64,000 bases of DNA from Epithemia pelagica (GCA_946965045.2 OX337241.1:186001-250000), one strand, 5' to 3'; counted from the stretch's first letter, positions 32,682-43,520 are shown. Numbers and translations: made by a program. Notes: generated from the sequence alone by a model not told the origin.

Positions 32682-34307
32682 ATGACGGCTGCTGTCGGTG
32701 GCCTTGACACCAGCATCACCACCACCCGCAGTGAAAGAACCGCAACGACCGCAACTCATCCTCTTCCAGGCAACGAAACCAAACCAAACCACAAGGATAC
32801 GGCAGCCCCCCCCCCCCCCCCTTTTTATCACCACCGTGGATTCCAGTGCCAACGAACAACAAGGCAATGAACGAGTCTTTCCAATCCATCCACCAACCAG
32901 TTCGGTCGTAATTCGTGGGAACAAAGTCGTCCTACCATATACGGCGGCACTTGTGTGTGTGTGTGTGTGTGTGTGCGATTGGTAAGTGGTGGTTGCTGCT
33001 GCTGCTGCTTCTTCTTGTCGTTCGAGGTCGAATACCAAGGAGATTGTGTTGTCGTGGTGGAGCGGGATCGACAACAAGAGCCCCCTCGTGTCCACGCTGC
33101 TTCCTGGCAACCACAGGACACCCGTTCTTATTGGAAGGAGGAGCGCCGTGTGGAGACGCTGCCACCACGCCAGATGTTTGAGTTTCATCCCAACACGGAT
33201 AAGAAAAAGAAGAAGAAGCATCCCCAGCGAACCACAAGGTTGGTCTTTCGCCGTGTCCCACTTCAACAACAACAATAACAAGAATCGTTGCATCCCCCTT
33301 CGTGTCGTCCGGACCATTTCCAAACCATTGATGGTTGCTCTCCCCTGGTCGTCATCGCACTGTCCCATGGAAACGGATTCGAAATCGATGCCTCCCTACA
33401 AATGGGTGGTTGGTTGGTGGACCCAATCAACGACCAGTGGTTGGTGTGGAACCACAGGGTCACCCGCAGGACCGTCTCGGGAATTCGTCGCACCACAACC
33501 ACCACTCTAGTTTTTGGTATACCGCTTGGACGGATTTTGTGTGACTTTCTACAACAGCGACAGTGGCACCATCACAAGGCAACAGAGGAACCAACACGAC
33601 GATCCATTCGCACGACAAGAACAACACAAACAACATGGAGTACCACCCCCAAACGACTGGGGTCGCGAGTGCAGAAAAAGTCACTTTGTTCCGGAGGCAA
33701 CAACCACAATACCACATCCAGCCAACCAATGGAGCGACGACAACGAGGCCTTGTCATTTTCCTCCATGTGTACGTGCTTCCTGGCTACACAACGCCCAGA
33801 CGACTGGAATTCCCTCGGCGTTGTTCCCCACAGCCCATCCTCCGCCAAGGATCGCGGTCCACGACCTGCCCAGCCACGAACAAAAAGATCCCGGGATTGT
33901 GTGTTGCAATCCGAATCGGCACACGAGGACGACGACAACAAACGGTCGACTGACGACACTGGATGGCCCTCAACGGCGACCAGCACTATTCCCTGGCTGT
34001 ACGTAGCAGGACCATTGAGACACACAACGACAAGGTCTCAACCACTTACCCAAACCACACTACCAAACGGACAAGGCACTGTCGCGCCAAGTCAAAAGAA
34101 CGACTCGTACCACTCCATTCATTCGACAAGGGTGGAGATGGCTTTTATTGCTGGTGGACATTTTCTGGTGAGGGATATTGGAATCGAAAACTGTCCACCA
34201 AACATGTGCCTTGTCCTCCTCCCGAAATACCGACTGTGAACGGACTCACAGAGCACGGGATGGACAGGCGACTCGCACTAAGTCCGACCTTGCAACAGAG
34301 GTGGTAA
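32682..34307 (+). CDS. Unresolved plus-strand gene or decayed gene, unknown product
   Basis: Protein-like text appears in changing frames. 32686-32949 reads FPIHPPTSSVVIRGNKVVLPYTAAL. After a possible intron starting in the (TG)n run and ending ttcgag at 33027, the next frame reads VEYQGDCVVVVERDRQQEP, FEFHPNTDKKKKK, then (after an in-frame TAA at 33276 within a CAA run) GFEIDASLQMGGWLVDPINDQW. A further frame from 33511 reads FLVYRLDGFCVTFYNSDSG. Another, 33963-34307, ends GGDGFYCWWTFSGEGYWNRK. A 14-base C run at 32807-32820 could also shift the frame. It may be a multi-exon gene with short introns, or a pseudogene. No domain is recognised, and the exon structure given here is not established. 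Confidence 0.3.
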
Positions 34308-34309
34308 AG

Positions 34310-34787
34310 AAACTGCTGGAAACGCTTTCTGCTACAACTCAAGCCGTTCCATGCTGACAACTGTGACCATGGTGGATGCCTGCGTCATGGCGATTGCTCT
34401 GACGACAAGGAGGAATCTGCAAGCATGGTATATTCGACGGCCACACACGTCATGACATTACAAGAAACTGTTTCGGCGCTTCTATTATGGACAAGATGCC
34501 TACAAAACGTGTTGTGAGTGATTCGTTCGTGGACCCGGACCTTTCATGAACTACTAGGATTCACAACGTAACTAAGGAGTGACATGATCGTCCTGAAAGC
34601 TTGAAAACTTGTAAAATATGAGCATTCGGAACTTTTCATGAACTAATAGGATTCACAACGTATCACTAAGGAGTGACATGATCGTCATAAAAGCTTGAAA
34701 ACTTGTGCCGAAAATATGACCACTCTTCCAGAGTATGATTACCATGATATATCTTCCGCACCCTGGCCGTGCAACCTCGTGCACATT
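34310..34787. other. Intergenic region with a direct repeat
   Basis: Contains two copies of a segment of about 73 bp (34541-34612 and 34632-34706) sharing ttttcatgaacta, aggattcacaacgta, aaggagtgacatgatcgtc and aagcttgaaaacttgt. No gene. Confidence 0.5.
34541..34706. repeat. Imperfect direct repeat, about 73 bp x 2
   Basis: Copies at 34541-34612 and 34632-34706, separated by about 19 bp. They differ by a few substitutions and a small insertion (gtatcactaagg versus gtaactaagg). Located downstream of the kelch gene 3' end. Confidence 0.85.
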
Positions 34788-36083
34788 TCAAGCGCCATCC
34801 TCCCCTTTATCAAAGCAGGTGTTGGTCATCTCTCGTTTCTGAGTAGAGGATGCCACAATGGCATCTTGGTTACCCGATCCTTCCAGACAATGATGCCATT
34901 CGTATCTGTTGGGATGTTGCTCACAGAGTCGACGATAACACCATGTATTCTTGTCCATGAGTGGCAATGTCGCACAGGTACGATTGGACCATCCGCCAAT
35001 TACGGCAACTTGATTGGCAACAACCACCATACTGCAGCCACTGCGGTCATTTCCCAATGGCGGGAGATTCCACACACGGTTGCGGTACGTATCCAAGACT
35101 TCCACGGTTTTACGGTTTCCTCCCGCCACAACCAGACAGGATCCCACGGCAACCATTACAAACAAATGTCTTGGGACGGAAAGCACCAAATCGGAATGAA
35201 TGGTCCAGGAGGAGGAGGAAGAAGAAGAAATGACAGAAGCACCAGTGTTGTCCTTTGCCTTCTCAGCGTTACAAGGCTGTGCAAAATCCAAATACTCCAC
35301 AGAGTCCAGTTCACCGCCCTCGTTTTTGCCTCCACCGACATAAATGCGGCACTGACCAACGACAGCACTGGAGAACCATGCTCGTGGAACGTTCATCCTT
35401 GGCCCCGGAGTGACAGTATGCGTTCTTGTATCAATTACCTCAACCGACGATAAATGCAAGCGCTGCTGCAAGTTCCATCCGCCCATGACGACAATGTACC
35501 GATCACGAACGGCAACAGCGCAACATCCTAATCTTCCCGTTGATAAGCGACAATTCAATGTCGTCCAATGGCCCTTGATTGAGCGGCTTGATGTCGAACA
35601 TGATTGTAACAAATCATGGACGGGAATTTGTTCGATGCAATCTAAAGCTGGATTTTCATCATTCCATCCTCCCACTGCGTAGACGGCTTCATTGCATACA
35701 ACTGCAGCATGTTTGTCACGTTTCTGCTTCATGGGTGGTCCTTTCTGCCACTGCTTCTCTGGTTTTGATAAATTCAATACATGAACAGAATTGGTGGTAC
35801 AGTTTAAGGTATTGATCTGTTCTGGACCTTGGTGATATCCTCCCACCACCACAACCGTTTCTCCCTCCTCGTCGTCATTGTTATTGTTCTTCTCTTTATG
35901 ACTTATTACGACCGAAGCATGAAGATGTCGCCATCCACCCTCAAGAGGAGGCCAGTCTTTTTCATTCCATTCTGACTGTGTGTCTGGAAGAAAAAGCCCC
36001 GACTGCCGTGCTTGTTCTTGCAGTGTCATGGTCCGGTGGGATGCAGAACGTGTACGGGGATATCGACAGAGACTGTTGTCCAT
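34788..36083 (-). CDS. Kelch-repeat beta-propeller protein
   Basis: Single-exon 431-residue ORF. Kelch signatures recur: VVVVGGYHQG, KRDKHAAVVCNEAVYAVGGWND, GRLGCCAVAVRDRYIVVMGGWN, PRAWFSSAVVGQCRIYVGGG, VPRHLFVMVAVGSCLVVAGGN and RSGCSMVVVANQVAVIGGWS. That is about six blades, enough for a propeller. No BTB, F-box, signal peptide or membrane helix is visible, so the partner and role cannot be named. A second possible start is Met at 36029 (MTLQEQARQSG). The start codon lies only 57 bp from the left end of the Harbinger element at 36140, so the promoter or 5' UTR has probably been displaced by the insertion. Confidence 0.88.
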   Translation of the reverse strand: MDNSLCRYPRTRSASHRTMTLQEQARQSGLFLPDTQSEWNEKDWPPLEGGWRHLHASVVISHKEKNNNNDDEEGETVVVVGGYHQGPEQINTLNCTTNSVHVLNLSKPEKQWQKGPPMKQKRDKHAAVVCNEAVYAVGGWNDENPALDCIEQIPVHDLLQSCSTSSRSIKGHWTTLNCRLSTGRLGCCAVAVRDRYIVVMGGWNLQQRLHLSSVEVIDTRTHTVTPGPRMNVPRAWFSSAVVGQCRIYVGGGKNEGGELDSVEYLDFAQPCNAEKAKDNTGASVISSSSSSSWTIHSDLVLSVPRHLFVMVAVGSCLVVAGGNRKTVEVLDTYRNRVWNLPPLGNDRSGCSMVVVANQVAVIGGWSNRTCATLPLMDKNTWCYRRLCEQHPNRYEWHHCLEGSGNQDAIVASSTQKREMTNTCFDKGEDGA

Positions 36084-36139
36084 GATGAAGACTGTGAAAT
36101 GATGTGTTTGCTGCTGTTTGTGGGTGCAGACAGTGGGAC

Positions 36140-36160
36140 GGAGTTAGGGGAAATCGGTCC
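36140..36160 (+). repeat. Left terminal inverted repeat of the Harbinger element
   Basis: ggagttaggggaaatcggtc pairs with the complement of 39993-40013. Directly preceded by the GAC duplication. Confidence 0.85.
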
Positions 36161-36222
36161 TCCCACCCGAAGAGTGCCTAGGCTAGGGGAGTTGACTATG
36201 ATTGTGTTCCATTTAGATTGTT

Positions 36223-36664
36223 ACTACCGTAATTTTCGGATTCCTGTACCCCCGGAATGTGCATGGATCAGTGAGGGGGGTACAGGACCAAGAGAATTTT
36301 TACAATTTTTTTTTAAGTTTCCATATGCAAGGTACAATTAACTTGATAGTAATAGTCAACTACAACATCGGAGTAGTAAAGAAGAGTTGGTCGCACTATT
36401 CTAGTTTGGGGAAAGACCGTGCTTCAACGCGTAGCCTTAACCCTAAGCATAATACCCATCATGCTGTATCTCTTGTTTCTCCTCTTTGATTCACTCCCAT
36501 GGAATGTCCGGCAGTGTGATAGAAAGCTCGGAACGTGAGGAATGTGGGGGTAACCCTATCACCAGGAAAGAGCCTGCAGATAAAAAGTTATGGGGACATG
36601 TACATCGGAGGGGGTGGGGGGTACGGGAATGCGAGGGGTACAAAACACCGAAAATTACGGTAGT
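36223..36664. mobile_element. Miniature inverted-repeat element, copy 1 (nested in the Harbinger element)
   Basis: 442 bp bounded by perfect 17-bp inverted repeats ACTACCGTAATTTTCGG / CCGAAAATTACGGTAGT, highly similar to 51598-52029. No protein. The 8 bases outside the ends (agattgtt and agattatt) match at 7 of 8, a possible target duplication, but copy 2 shows no equivalent. Alternatively TA inside the ends could be the duplication. Family assignment is open. Confidence 0.85.
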
Positions 36665-36749
36665 AGATTATTTTTTGCTATGTGTAGTATGTAGTTCAGC
36701 TCTCCCACAGATCACTCCAGTTAGAGCCGACAAGTTCACCAAATCGAAG

Positions 36750-37881
36750 TCATCCATCCATATGCTCTTCGTCCTCATCCAACATGACCACACGATTGGT
36801 CGCAACTTGTTCGTTGTCGACGTTCACGTAAGTGCTGCGTAGTTCCACATGCACAATTGCGTCAAATTGCTGCGCTTGAACTTGATCGGTGAGCTCCTCC
36901 AAATTGATCGGGGTGAGGATCACGTCCCATTGGACAACTTGCTCCTCACATGGGAATGGAAGAGGGACTTCCATTGGGTCTGACCAAATGATGCGCTTGT
37001 CCTCCATTGTCTTCGTGATATCCCCAACCTTGGCTTCGAATGCATTCTTGAGGGCCGAAAGCTCATGCAGAATGCCTAAAGTTTGTAGAATGGCATTATT
37101 CATAGGCTTGCTGTAGAGACGGTCAGCAACCCGAACTCGGAGCTGCAAGTATCCGCCATCAGGGGTGACCGAGATCTTGTAGTGACTCTTGGGGCGGCAC
37201 AGTCCATGGAAACGGGTTGTCACATGGTCTCGGCCACCATTAGCCTTGTAAACAAAAGAGAACCAAGGAAAATAAAACTTTTTCGACTCTGTCATCTTCT
37301 TGGACACCGTCATCTGTCCCATCTGATTGGTCAAATCATCCAAGGCCGTGGTTGGTTGTAGCTTCGGATTTGGAGTTGACGCTTTCTTGGGCAGAGCTTT
37401 CTTGCGGGCTGGGGTTGTTCCGAGACGAGCAACAGGCATGGTGTCGGCGATGAGTTCTTCGTTGTCTTCTTCTTCGGTATCTTCTAGGTCTTCTCCGAGT
37501 TCAAACTCGTCTTCGCTACCACTTTCGTCTGAGATGTCACCAAGACGAAGTTCCTCTTGAGCGGCTTTCGATCCTGTGAATAGAAAAGTAGATTAGAAGA
37601 CAGAATGAGTAACCAGTAATAAAGTAGCAAATCACAAACTTACGAGCACGATGTCCATCTTGTGTGCGGCTCACACAGAAATCTCTCGCCTTCTCTCGGA
37701 AGCGGTTCGCGAAGGTTTTCTCTCGCATCACAGGCCAGTGCGCGACACGAACGGCCTCAATATCCTCGGGGTCTCGGAGGAGTGGATTGACACCACCACG
37801 CTTCTGTCGAAACAGTCGCAGCAGCTTGATGTCATCCTCTGGACCCCATCGAGGAGCCTTAACAGAAAGCTTGGCACTCAT
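36750..37881 (-). CDS. Myb/SANT-like protein of the Harbinger element
   Basis: Exons 37644-37881 and 36750-37573, joined over a 70-nt intron (gtaagt...ttcacag), give 353 residues. The N-terminal 70 residues (RWGPEDDIKLLRLFRQK, VAHWPVMREKTFANRFREKARDF) have the W...L..F...G...W...F..R spacing of a Myb/SANT-like helical DNA-binding fold. A strongly acidic linker follows (DISDESGSEDEFELGEDLEDTEEE). The C-terminal domain is FYFPWFSFVYKANGGRDHVTTRFHG, then RPKSHYKISVTPDGGYLQLRV; I do not recognise it. In PIF/Harbinger elements a Myb-like partner is known to bind element DNA and help import the transposase. The position, divergent from the transposase within the same TIRs, supports that role here. 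Confidence 0.78.
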
Positions 37882-38198
37882 TCTGTTGGAACTACTTACG
37901 ATTTACGGGAACCATCCAAAATTATGTGAGAAAGATGGCTTTTCTCTGGAGCAGGTTCCTTCGAAAAGTCATCGAGGTTCGAGTTCCGAGACCGGCATGC
38001 TTACCTGTGACACAATTGTGGAGTGATTGAATACCGTCAAGACCAACTGCTCTTGATTTTAGTATTCGTATCATTTATTGCCGTTATTCTATGGTTGAGT
38101 TCGTGAATATGATCTCACGAGTGTCAACAATACATGTGTTATTGGTTATATTCGTTTCTAATTTGTCACGGGCTATTGTATAGGCTATTATAATGGTC

Positions 38199-38388
38199 AC
38201 CCCGATATGATCGGGCTAGCCCGAATTGTGCATGCCCTCCCGAATTGATCGGGCTAGCCCGAATTGTGCAAATTACTATGGGGTTTTACACGGTGTTTGC
38301 CCGATATGATCGGGCTAGCCCGATATGAGCAGTTCTGCCCGATATGATCGGGATAGCCCGATATGATCAGGCTAGCCCGATATGAGCA
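38199..38388. promoter_or_regulatory. Palindrome array between the Myb-like and transposase genes
   Basis: Four or five repeats centred on the 16-bp palindrome ATCGGGCTAGCCCGAT (exact at 38309-38324; near-exact at about 38210, 38248, 38346 and 38365), linked by gatatga, attgtgca or gagca spacers. It lies about 320 bp upstream of both divergent start codons. Its position and symmetry suggest binding sites for the Myb-like protein or transposase, or a bidirectional promoter element; this is inferred. Confidence 0.6.
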
Positions 38389-38727
38389 TTTTGACTGGAT
38401 TGCGTGACACATTATACAAGCCCCAATGAAAGGGCTATTGACAGAATGGTACCCAATTTGTACTTTACTACTAAGAAATGGTCCTAGTTTCACACGATCA
38501 ATTTATCATACTCTCTCTTCAGTTTACATGTGTTAATATTGGCTTGCTTTCTACTACCGAGTCCACCTCCCTACAATATGCTGCTGTGTGTTATGATAAA
38601 ATTTGGATTTGGCAGTCGGGGGAGTAGGAAATCTTAAGCAAGATTCCGAACAGAGCCTGCCACTTTTCCAAACGGTTCCGAATGAACTTTCTCCTCAACT
38701 TTGTGATCGGACCATCGGAATCACAAC

Positions 38728-39826
38728 ATGTTCACAATCCTACGTGCACTGTGGACTCCGTCGACCATGACGGATGCGCCTCCTCTGAAGCGCTCTCGCC
38801 TTCATGAGCTCTCCATCGAAGATATGATGCATAAGGCACGCATCATCTTCGGACGCGACCCATACAAGGAGCGGGCTCCAGAAACAGAGGAGCGGAAGTT
38901 TCGGGCACTTTTTGGATGCTCACCCACTGTCATGCTTGCGTTGTGGAACCTTCTGGTAGAGTATTGTTTGTTGCCTGAAGGAGGCAGGCTCATCCATTTG
39001 TTTTGGGCCTTGATGTTTGTCAAAGTGTATCCCACAGAGGATACACTTGCAAAACTTTGCGCGGATCCAAGGGTCCATGATCGAAAAACACTTCGAAAAT
39101 GGATTCGGCTGTTCATGACAGCCGTCTCCTACCTAACAGATATAGTGGTAAGTTGATTGCAATGTCGACCTGAATGTTTCCTATTATGGTCTAACCCTTT
39201 GGATTGCTTTTCTTTGGCAGATTGATTTTGATAATCGTCTTAGTGATGACGTTGGCAATGATTGCCTTGTCAATGTGGATGGCACGGATTTTCTTATTCG
39301 CCACAATGGGCGCAAATTTTTCTCCTACAAGTATCAGCAATCCGGTCTCCGCTACGAGGTTGCAACGTGCATTCGCACGGGAGATCTGGTGTGGATTTCT
39401 GGTCCATGGGAGCCAGGCATCTACAACGATCTGTCTGTGTTCCGCAACAGCGGAATCATCAATCTACTGGACGAGGGTGAAAGCGTGGAAGCCGATGGTG
39501 GCTACCGTGGTGAAGCGCCCATGTATGTCCGTTGCCCGTGCGTCTGTGGAACGGCAATCGAAGAATTCGAACGGATGGAAGCAATCTGCCGACGACGCCA
39601 CGAAACAATCAACAAACGATTTAAACAATTTGGCGCCCTCAAACAAGTGTGGCGCCACCAGCTCATCAATCATGGGAAGGCATTTTGACTGGCTGCCGTT
39701 GTGACGCAGCTTTCAATCCAGCATGGTGAGCCTCTATTTGATGTAGACTACGTCGATCCCAATTGGGACGACGACTACATTGCTCAAATTGAGTATGGCC
39801 CAGATTTGGCAGCCGTGGAGCTCTAG
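38728..39826 (+). pseudogene. Harbinger-type DDE transposase with in-frame stop
   Basis: Exons 38728-39147 and 39221-39826 over a 73-nt intron (gtaagt...ggcag, phase 0). Exon 1 carries the helical N-terminal part (ALFGCSPTVMLALWNLL, LCADPRVHDRKTLRKWI). Exon 2 carries the catalytic core: Asp in VNVDGTDFLIRHNG, Asp in EADGGYRGEAP and Glu in RRRHETINKRFKQFG, the DDE pattern of DDE_Tnp_4/PIF transposases. A TGA at 39686-39688 interrupts the frame just before a conserved-looking tail (AAVVTQLSIQHGEPLFDVDY) that ends at TAG 39824-39826. The change fits a single C-to-T at a CGA codon. All catalytic residues precede the stop, so some activity is possible. Met at 38767 is an alternative start. Confidence 0.85.
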
Positions 39827-39992
39827 AAGTTAGCGTATCTTTAATCTAGTAATTACTCATAGTGTGTTACTACAATTCCATTCCATTGGTAGACATGACC
39901 GTCCTCCCCAGTTGCCAAAATCTATACTCGTTAGAGTGTCCTATGACTCCGACGCCCTACTTTTTTGCCTAAAACCCTGATTGTGCATAGTA

Positions 39993-40013
39993 GGGCCGAT
40001 TTCCCCCAACTCC
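39993..40013 (-). repeat. Right terminal inverted repeat of the Harbinger element
   Basis: Reads ggagttgggggaaatcggcc on the minus strand. Directly followed by GAC at 40014-40016. Confidence 0.85.
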
Positions 40014-41679
40014 GACGAGCACGACTAACTTTGGACGATGCCAGTTCCAATCGTGCATCCTCAGTGACAACGAGCTCCAAGAAAAGCGAAGCAGAGACTC
40101 AATTCAATGGGAACGCCAAAGCACTTCCGAATTGACTCATATTTTCTGTCATGGAAAGTGCAAGACATGGTTTCGTTCATTTTGACTATTATAGAGCTCT
40201 ATGGAAATTGTTGTGGTTGCACAATGCATCATGTTCATGTGTGCTGATGATGGTTGGTTGGAAATGGCTCTTGGGACTTGGAATGCACGGCCACACCTCT
40301 TGCGATTTGTTTTTCTCATCTATCTGCGCTCGTCTTTGTCTGGCTTCGTGTCGCACCATCATCGTACTCTATACAATAATGTACATCAGTCAGTGATCAC
40401 GACATGGACAGGACATTTGCGGTCGCGGATCCGCATACTTGCAAGAGGTTGCGACTTGCGACCGATCGGTCAAAAAGATTGTAAGCGGAGATGGAAATGG
40501 AATGAAAGGAGGCCCTCCATGGAGGTGCACACAACAATGGGACGATTTGATATAAACGGCTGACGACGACTTTTCATCTCAAAACCAGCGCATCATTGTT
40601 GTTCTTCTGGAAGCGGCGATTCAGGTAAACAACCATGAAGAAGAAGCGGCGCTCAGGAAAACAACTACAAATTTGGTCATTCTTTACGTCCTTGGTAAGA
40701 AGGAACGGCTTATGACATAATATGACATGATAATGTACTGTTGCTCCTGTTGGCAGTCCAAACAACTCTGACGACTGCAAACACACACATAATTGGACCG
40801 TAAATTGAATGGAAGAGTCATGGTAAAGTCACACATGATCCAAAAGTTGGATGTCATCGACCGACAGTGCTACGAAACACGGAGAGTCCGCCAACATCAC
40901 TCGACCATGATGACGACAACGACAAGGTCGCATCGATCGTTCAGGATGTTGGCTCTCATGACTGCAAATACACACACAAATATTTACATGCTATTTGAAT
41001 GGCAGATGACGACGGTCATGGCAAAGTCACACATACAAAATACAAAAGTTGGATGTTATCGACAGAGAATGCTAAGAATTACGGACAGTCCGCCAAGCTG
41101 ACGAGTGACGACTGACGACAAGGTCACTGCTGTTGGGCTCAGTTCTCGGAACTCGGAACCCTTGCGTGCAGAGGCCATTGTCCTAAGTCCAAGCGGGTCA
41201 CATGGAATGGATGCGGAGTATGGTTGGGCGTTGGGAGGACTGCCTGACCCCGTGTCCGTCAAACGACTGGAACCCTGCATTTTAGTATAGAATTTGTTGT
41301 ATTACTATACAACCTTACTGTAAGTTCAGTTGGTCGCAGAACGACTGGAAACGATGTCTCAAATCCAATCGAAGAGATAAGCCCATGCCATCAACGACCC
41401 AATCCACCATGTGTCGAATTTGGATGCTTTACCAGACTCGTTCACTTTTTGAGATTTCCCATGAATTTCTGTAACACACGATCGACCGACGACGAGTGGG
41501 AGAACGACACTTCATTGCTCTCACATTTTTGGCCACAGTTAGCTTTTGGGGTGACATCTACTGCGTCATTGTATGGATCCAAACCACTTCTGCCACTCTG
41601 TACTGTCAATCGCCTCCCCAATTCGCGTCCAAGAATCCTTCCACCGCAAGCAACAGATCTCAAGCGTCTCTACTAGAGA
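40014..41679. other. Intergenic region with imperfect tandem repeat
   Basis: No supported gene. Two copies of a segment of about 160 bp (40773-40929 and 40960-41125) share gactgcaaa.acacaca, tgaatgg, catgg.aaagtcacacat, aaaagttggatgt.atcgac, cagtccgcca and gacaaggtc. Confidence 0.5.
40773..41125. repeat. Imperfect tandem repeat, about 160 bp x 2
   Basis: Units 40773-40929 and 40960-41125, roughly 75-80% similar by eye with small indels. Non-coding; origin unknown. Confidence 0.7.
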
Positions 41680-43520
41680 ATGACAGCATATAATTCTTGT
41701 CTCAGTGGTGCATCATCATTCGTCCAATGGTGTTTCGCCTTGACTGCTGTACTAGTATGCTCCATGCAGGGAGGACGACACAATTCCTGGGTCTGCTCGG
41801 CCCACCAAGAGCCCGCTTTGACCCGACGGCTCTTGCGTGGTACCGGTGGTGGAGAAGCAATACGCGATGCTGCTGCGAGTGTTGACAACACTCCTACTCC
41901 AGAACACAACACTCCTGATCATCCTATCCATCATGTTGGATCTGGATCCCGTCGTCGGCCTAACCCGAAATTCTCAAATATGATAATGCAAGCGCAGCGA
42001 CTACTGAAAAAGGACAAAAACAGCGGTACGTGAACATGCGGAAACACATGACGAACGGAAAGCAAACGACTGGGGCTTTTTTCTGACACTTTCTTGCCAT
42101 TGTTTCGTGTGTTCTCTGGAAATAATCTGAATGACTGACAAAAGAAGACGACTCTCCTTCCAGTTCGCCATCTCCACAGCCTTCCACGGTTCCTTCCGCA
42201 CGCCCCTCCAGCTCTCCTAGTTGGGCGCCATCCAGCTCTCCCAGCTCATCGCCGTCCAGCTCCCCAAGTCAATCAAATGTACCATCAGCGACGCCTTCCA
42301 CATGCCCTACTCGCATTCCATCTGCCATGGAGATCATGTTGACCGAGAAGTATCGGGGTGGCCTCATCTTTTATGACGAATCCTCCTATTCCATGAAAGC
42401 CCTTCGCTATGTCGAACGAACATCCGTGGGGATGGAAGATTGGAGAATTGGCAATCGGTATGCATTGGCCTGTATTTATTACGCCACCAATGCTATTGTG
42501 AATAGCTATTCCATTGCCATGATTGGGACCTTGGCTCTTGGATGGTTACGACCCTGGTTGGACCTTTCTGGTCTGGCAAATGAATGTGAATGGCCCGGTA
42601 TTGTCTGCACCGATACCTTGATCGATGCCAATGGCAATGCGTACGGCAATATCACACACATAAACTTGTCAGGCAATCGGCTCATGGGAACCTTTCCTCC
42701 CGAGGTGCAAATATTTCATGAAACCTTGGAACTGTTGGACTTGGAAATCAACTTTTTGCACAACGTGGGACAGGCCAATCTTGCCTGGTTGGGTTCCCTG
42801 ACAGAACTTCGTGTCTTGCGGCTGGGAGAGACAGGATTTGATAGTGAAAACACGGGGTTACCGACCGAGTTGGCCCATTTGGTACATTTGGAAGAACTGT
42901 CCGTCTACAATACGTACTTATCTGGCACCGTGAATGAATCCATTTTGACCAGCATGTCCAATCTCGTCTATTTCGATATGGGCGGCGTTGCCGTCAGTGG
43001 CAGTCCCTTACCCACTGCCTTGGGTCACTTGTCGAATCTCAAGTATCTCTACTTGGATCACTCCGATTATTCAACTGAGCTATCCACAATATTGGATGGA
43101 ACAGGATTTCCTGTCATTGAAGACTTGTGGTTGGACGTGAACGACGATATTGGTGGTACGATTCCCAACACCATTGGTGCTTATACGACGCTCAAGTCCC
43201 TGAGTTTGACCCATTGCAATCTCAAGGAAACCATTCCGACTGAACTGGGGTTGTTGACGAGCCTAAAATACTTGTGGCTGTACGGCAATGCCTTGTCTGG
43301 ATCGGTACCAACAGAATTGGGATCCTTGACGACTGTGGAACGGCTCTTTCTCCATGAAAATGACCTGACGGGTACCTTGCCTTCGGAGATTTGCCTCCAT
43401 CGACATGGATCCTTGGCTGCTCTGGGACTCGACTGTGGCACTGAAACTCCTGAGGTCACGTGTGGTACTATGGGACTTCTAGACTGCTGTACTTGCTGCG
43501 GGAACGCGTGTAGCTACTAA
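41680..43520 (+). CDS. Secreted leucine-rich-repeat protein with PSSSPS linker
   Basis: Exons 41680-42025 and 42145-43520, joined over a 119-nt intron in phase 1 (gtacgt...caaaag; the acceptor three bases on is also in frame), give 573 residues. Exon 1 has a hydrophobic N-terminal segment (FVQWCFALTAVLVCSM), then a charged disordered region. Exon 2 opens with a Ser/Pro linker (SSSPSPQPSTVPSARPSSSP). The family head follows: MEIMLTEKYRGGLIFYDESS, ALRYVERT, DWRIGNRYALACIYYATNA, ECEWPGIVC. About ten LRRs of the LxxLxxLxLxxNxLxGxIPxEl plant-type class come next, then a Cys-rich end (CGTMGLLDCCTCCGNACSY). A secreted or surface protein, probably protein-binding. No kinase domain or C-terminal membrane helix is visible. 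Confidence 0.85.

Larger units (their letters stand above)
36140..40013. mobile_element. PIF/Harbinger-like DNA transposon
   Basis: Terminal inverted repeats start GGAGTTRGGGGAAATCGG (left 36140-36157, right 39996-40013 on the minus strand, one mismatch) and continue weakly to about 21 bp. A 3-bp duplication GAC flanks them (36137-36139 and 40014-40016). Three-base duplications and a two-gene layout, a Myb-like protein plus a DDE transposase, characterise PIF/Harbinger. The genes are divergent, with a palindrome array between them. A miniature TIR element is nested near the left end. The transposase carries one internal TGA, so this copy may need help in trans. Confidence 0.88.

Noticed and set aside
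32529-33368. 279-codon minus-strand frame
   Set aside because: It consists of reads through CA/GT and G/C homopolymer repeats; the plus-strand text is more protein-like, though that too is unresolved.
38199-38388. CRISPR-like array
   Set aside because: Repeats are palindromic and imperfect, spacers are themselves repetitive, and the context is a eukaryotic DNA transposon.
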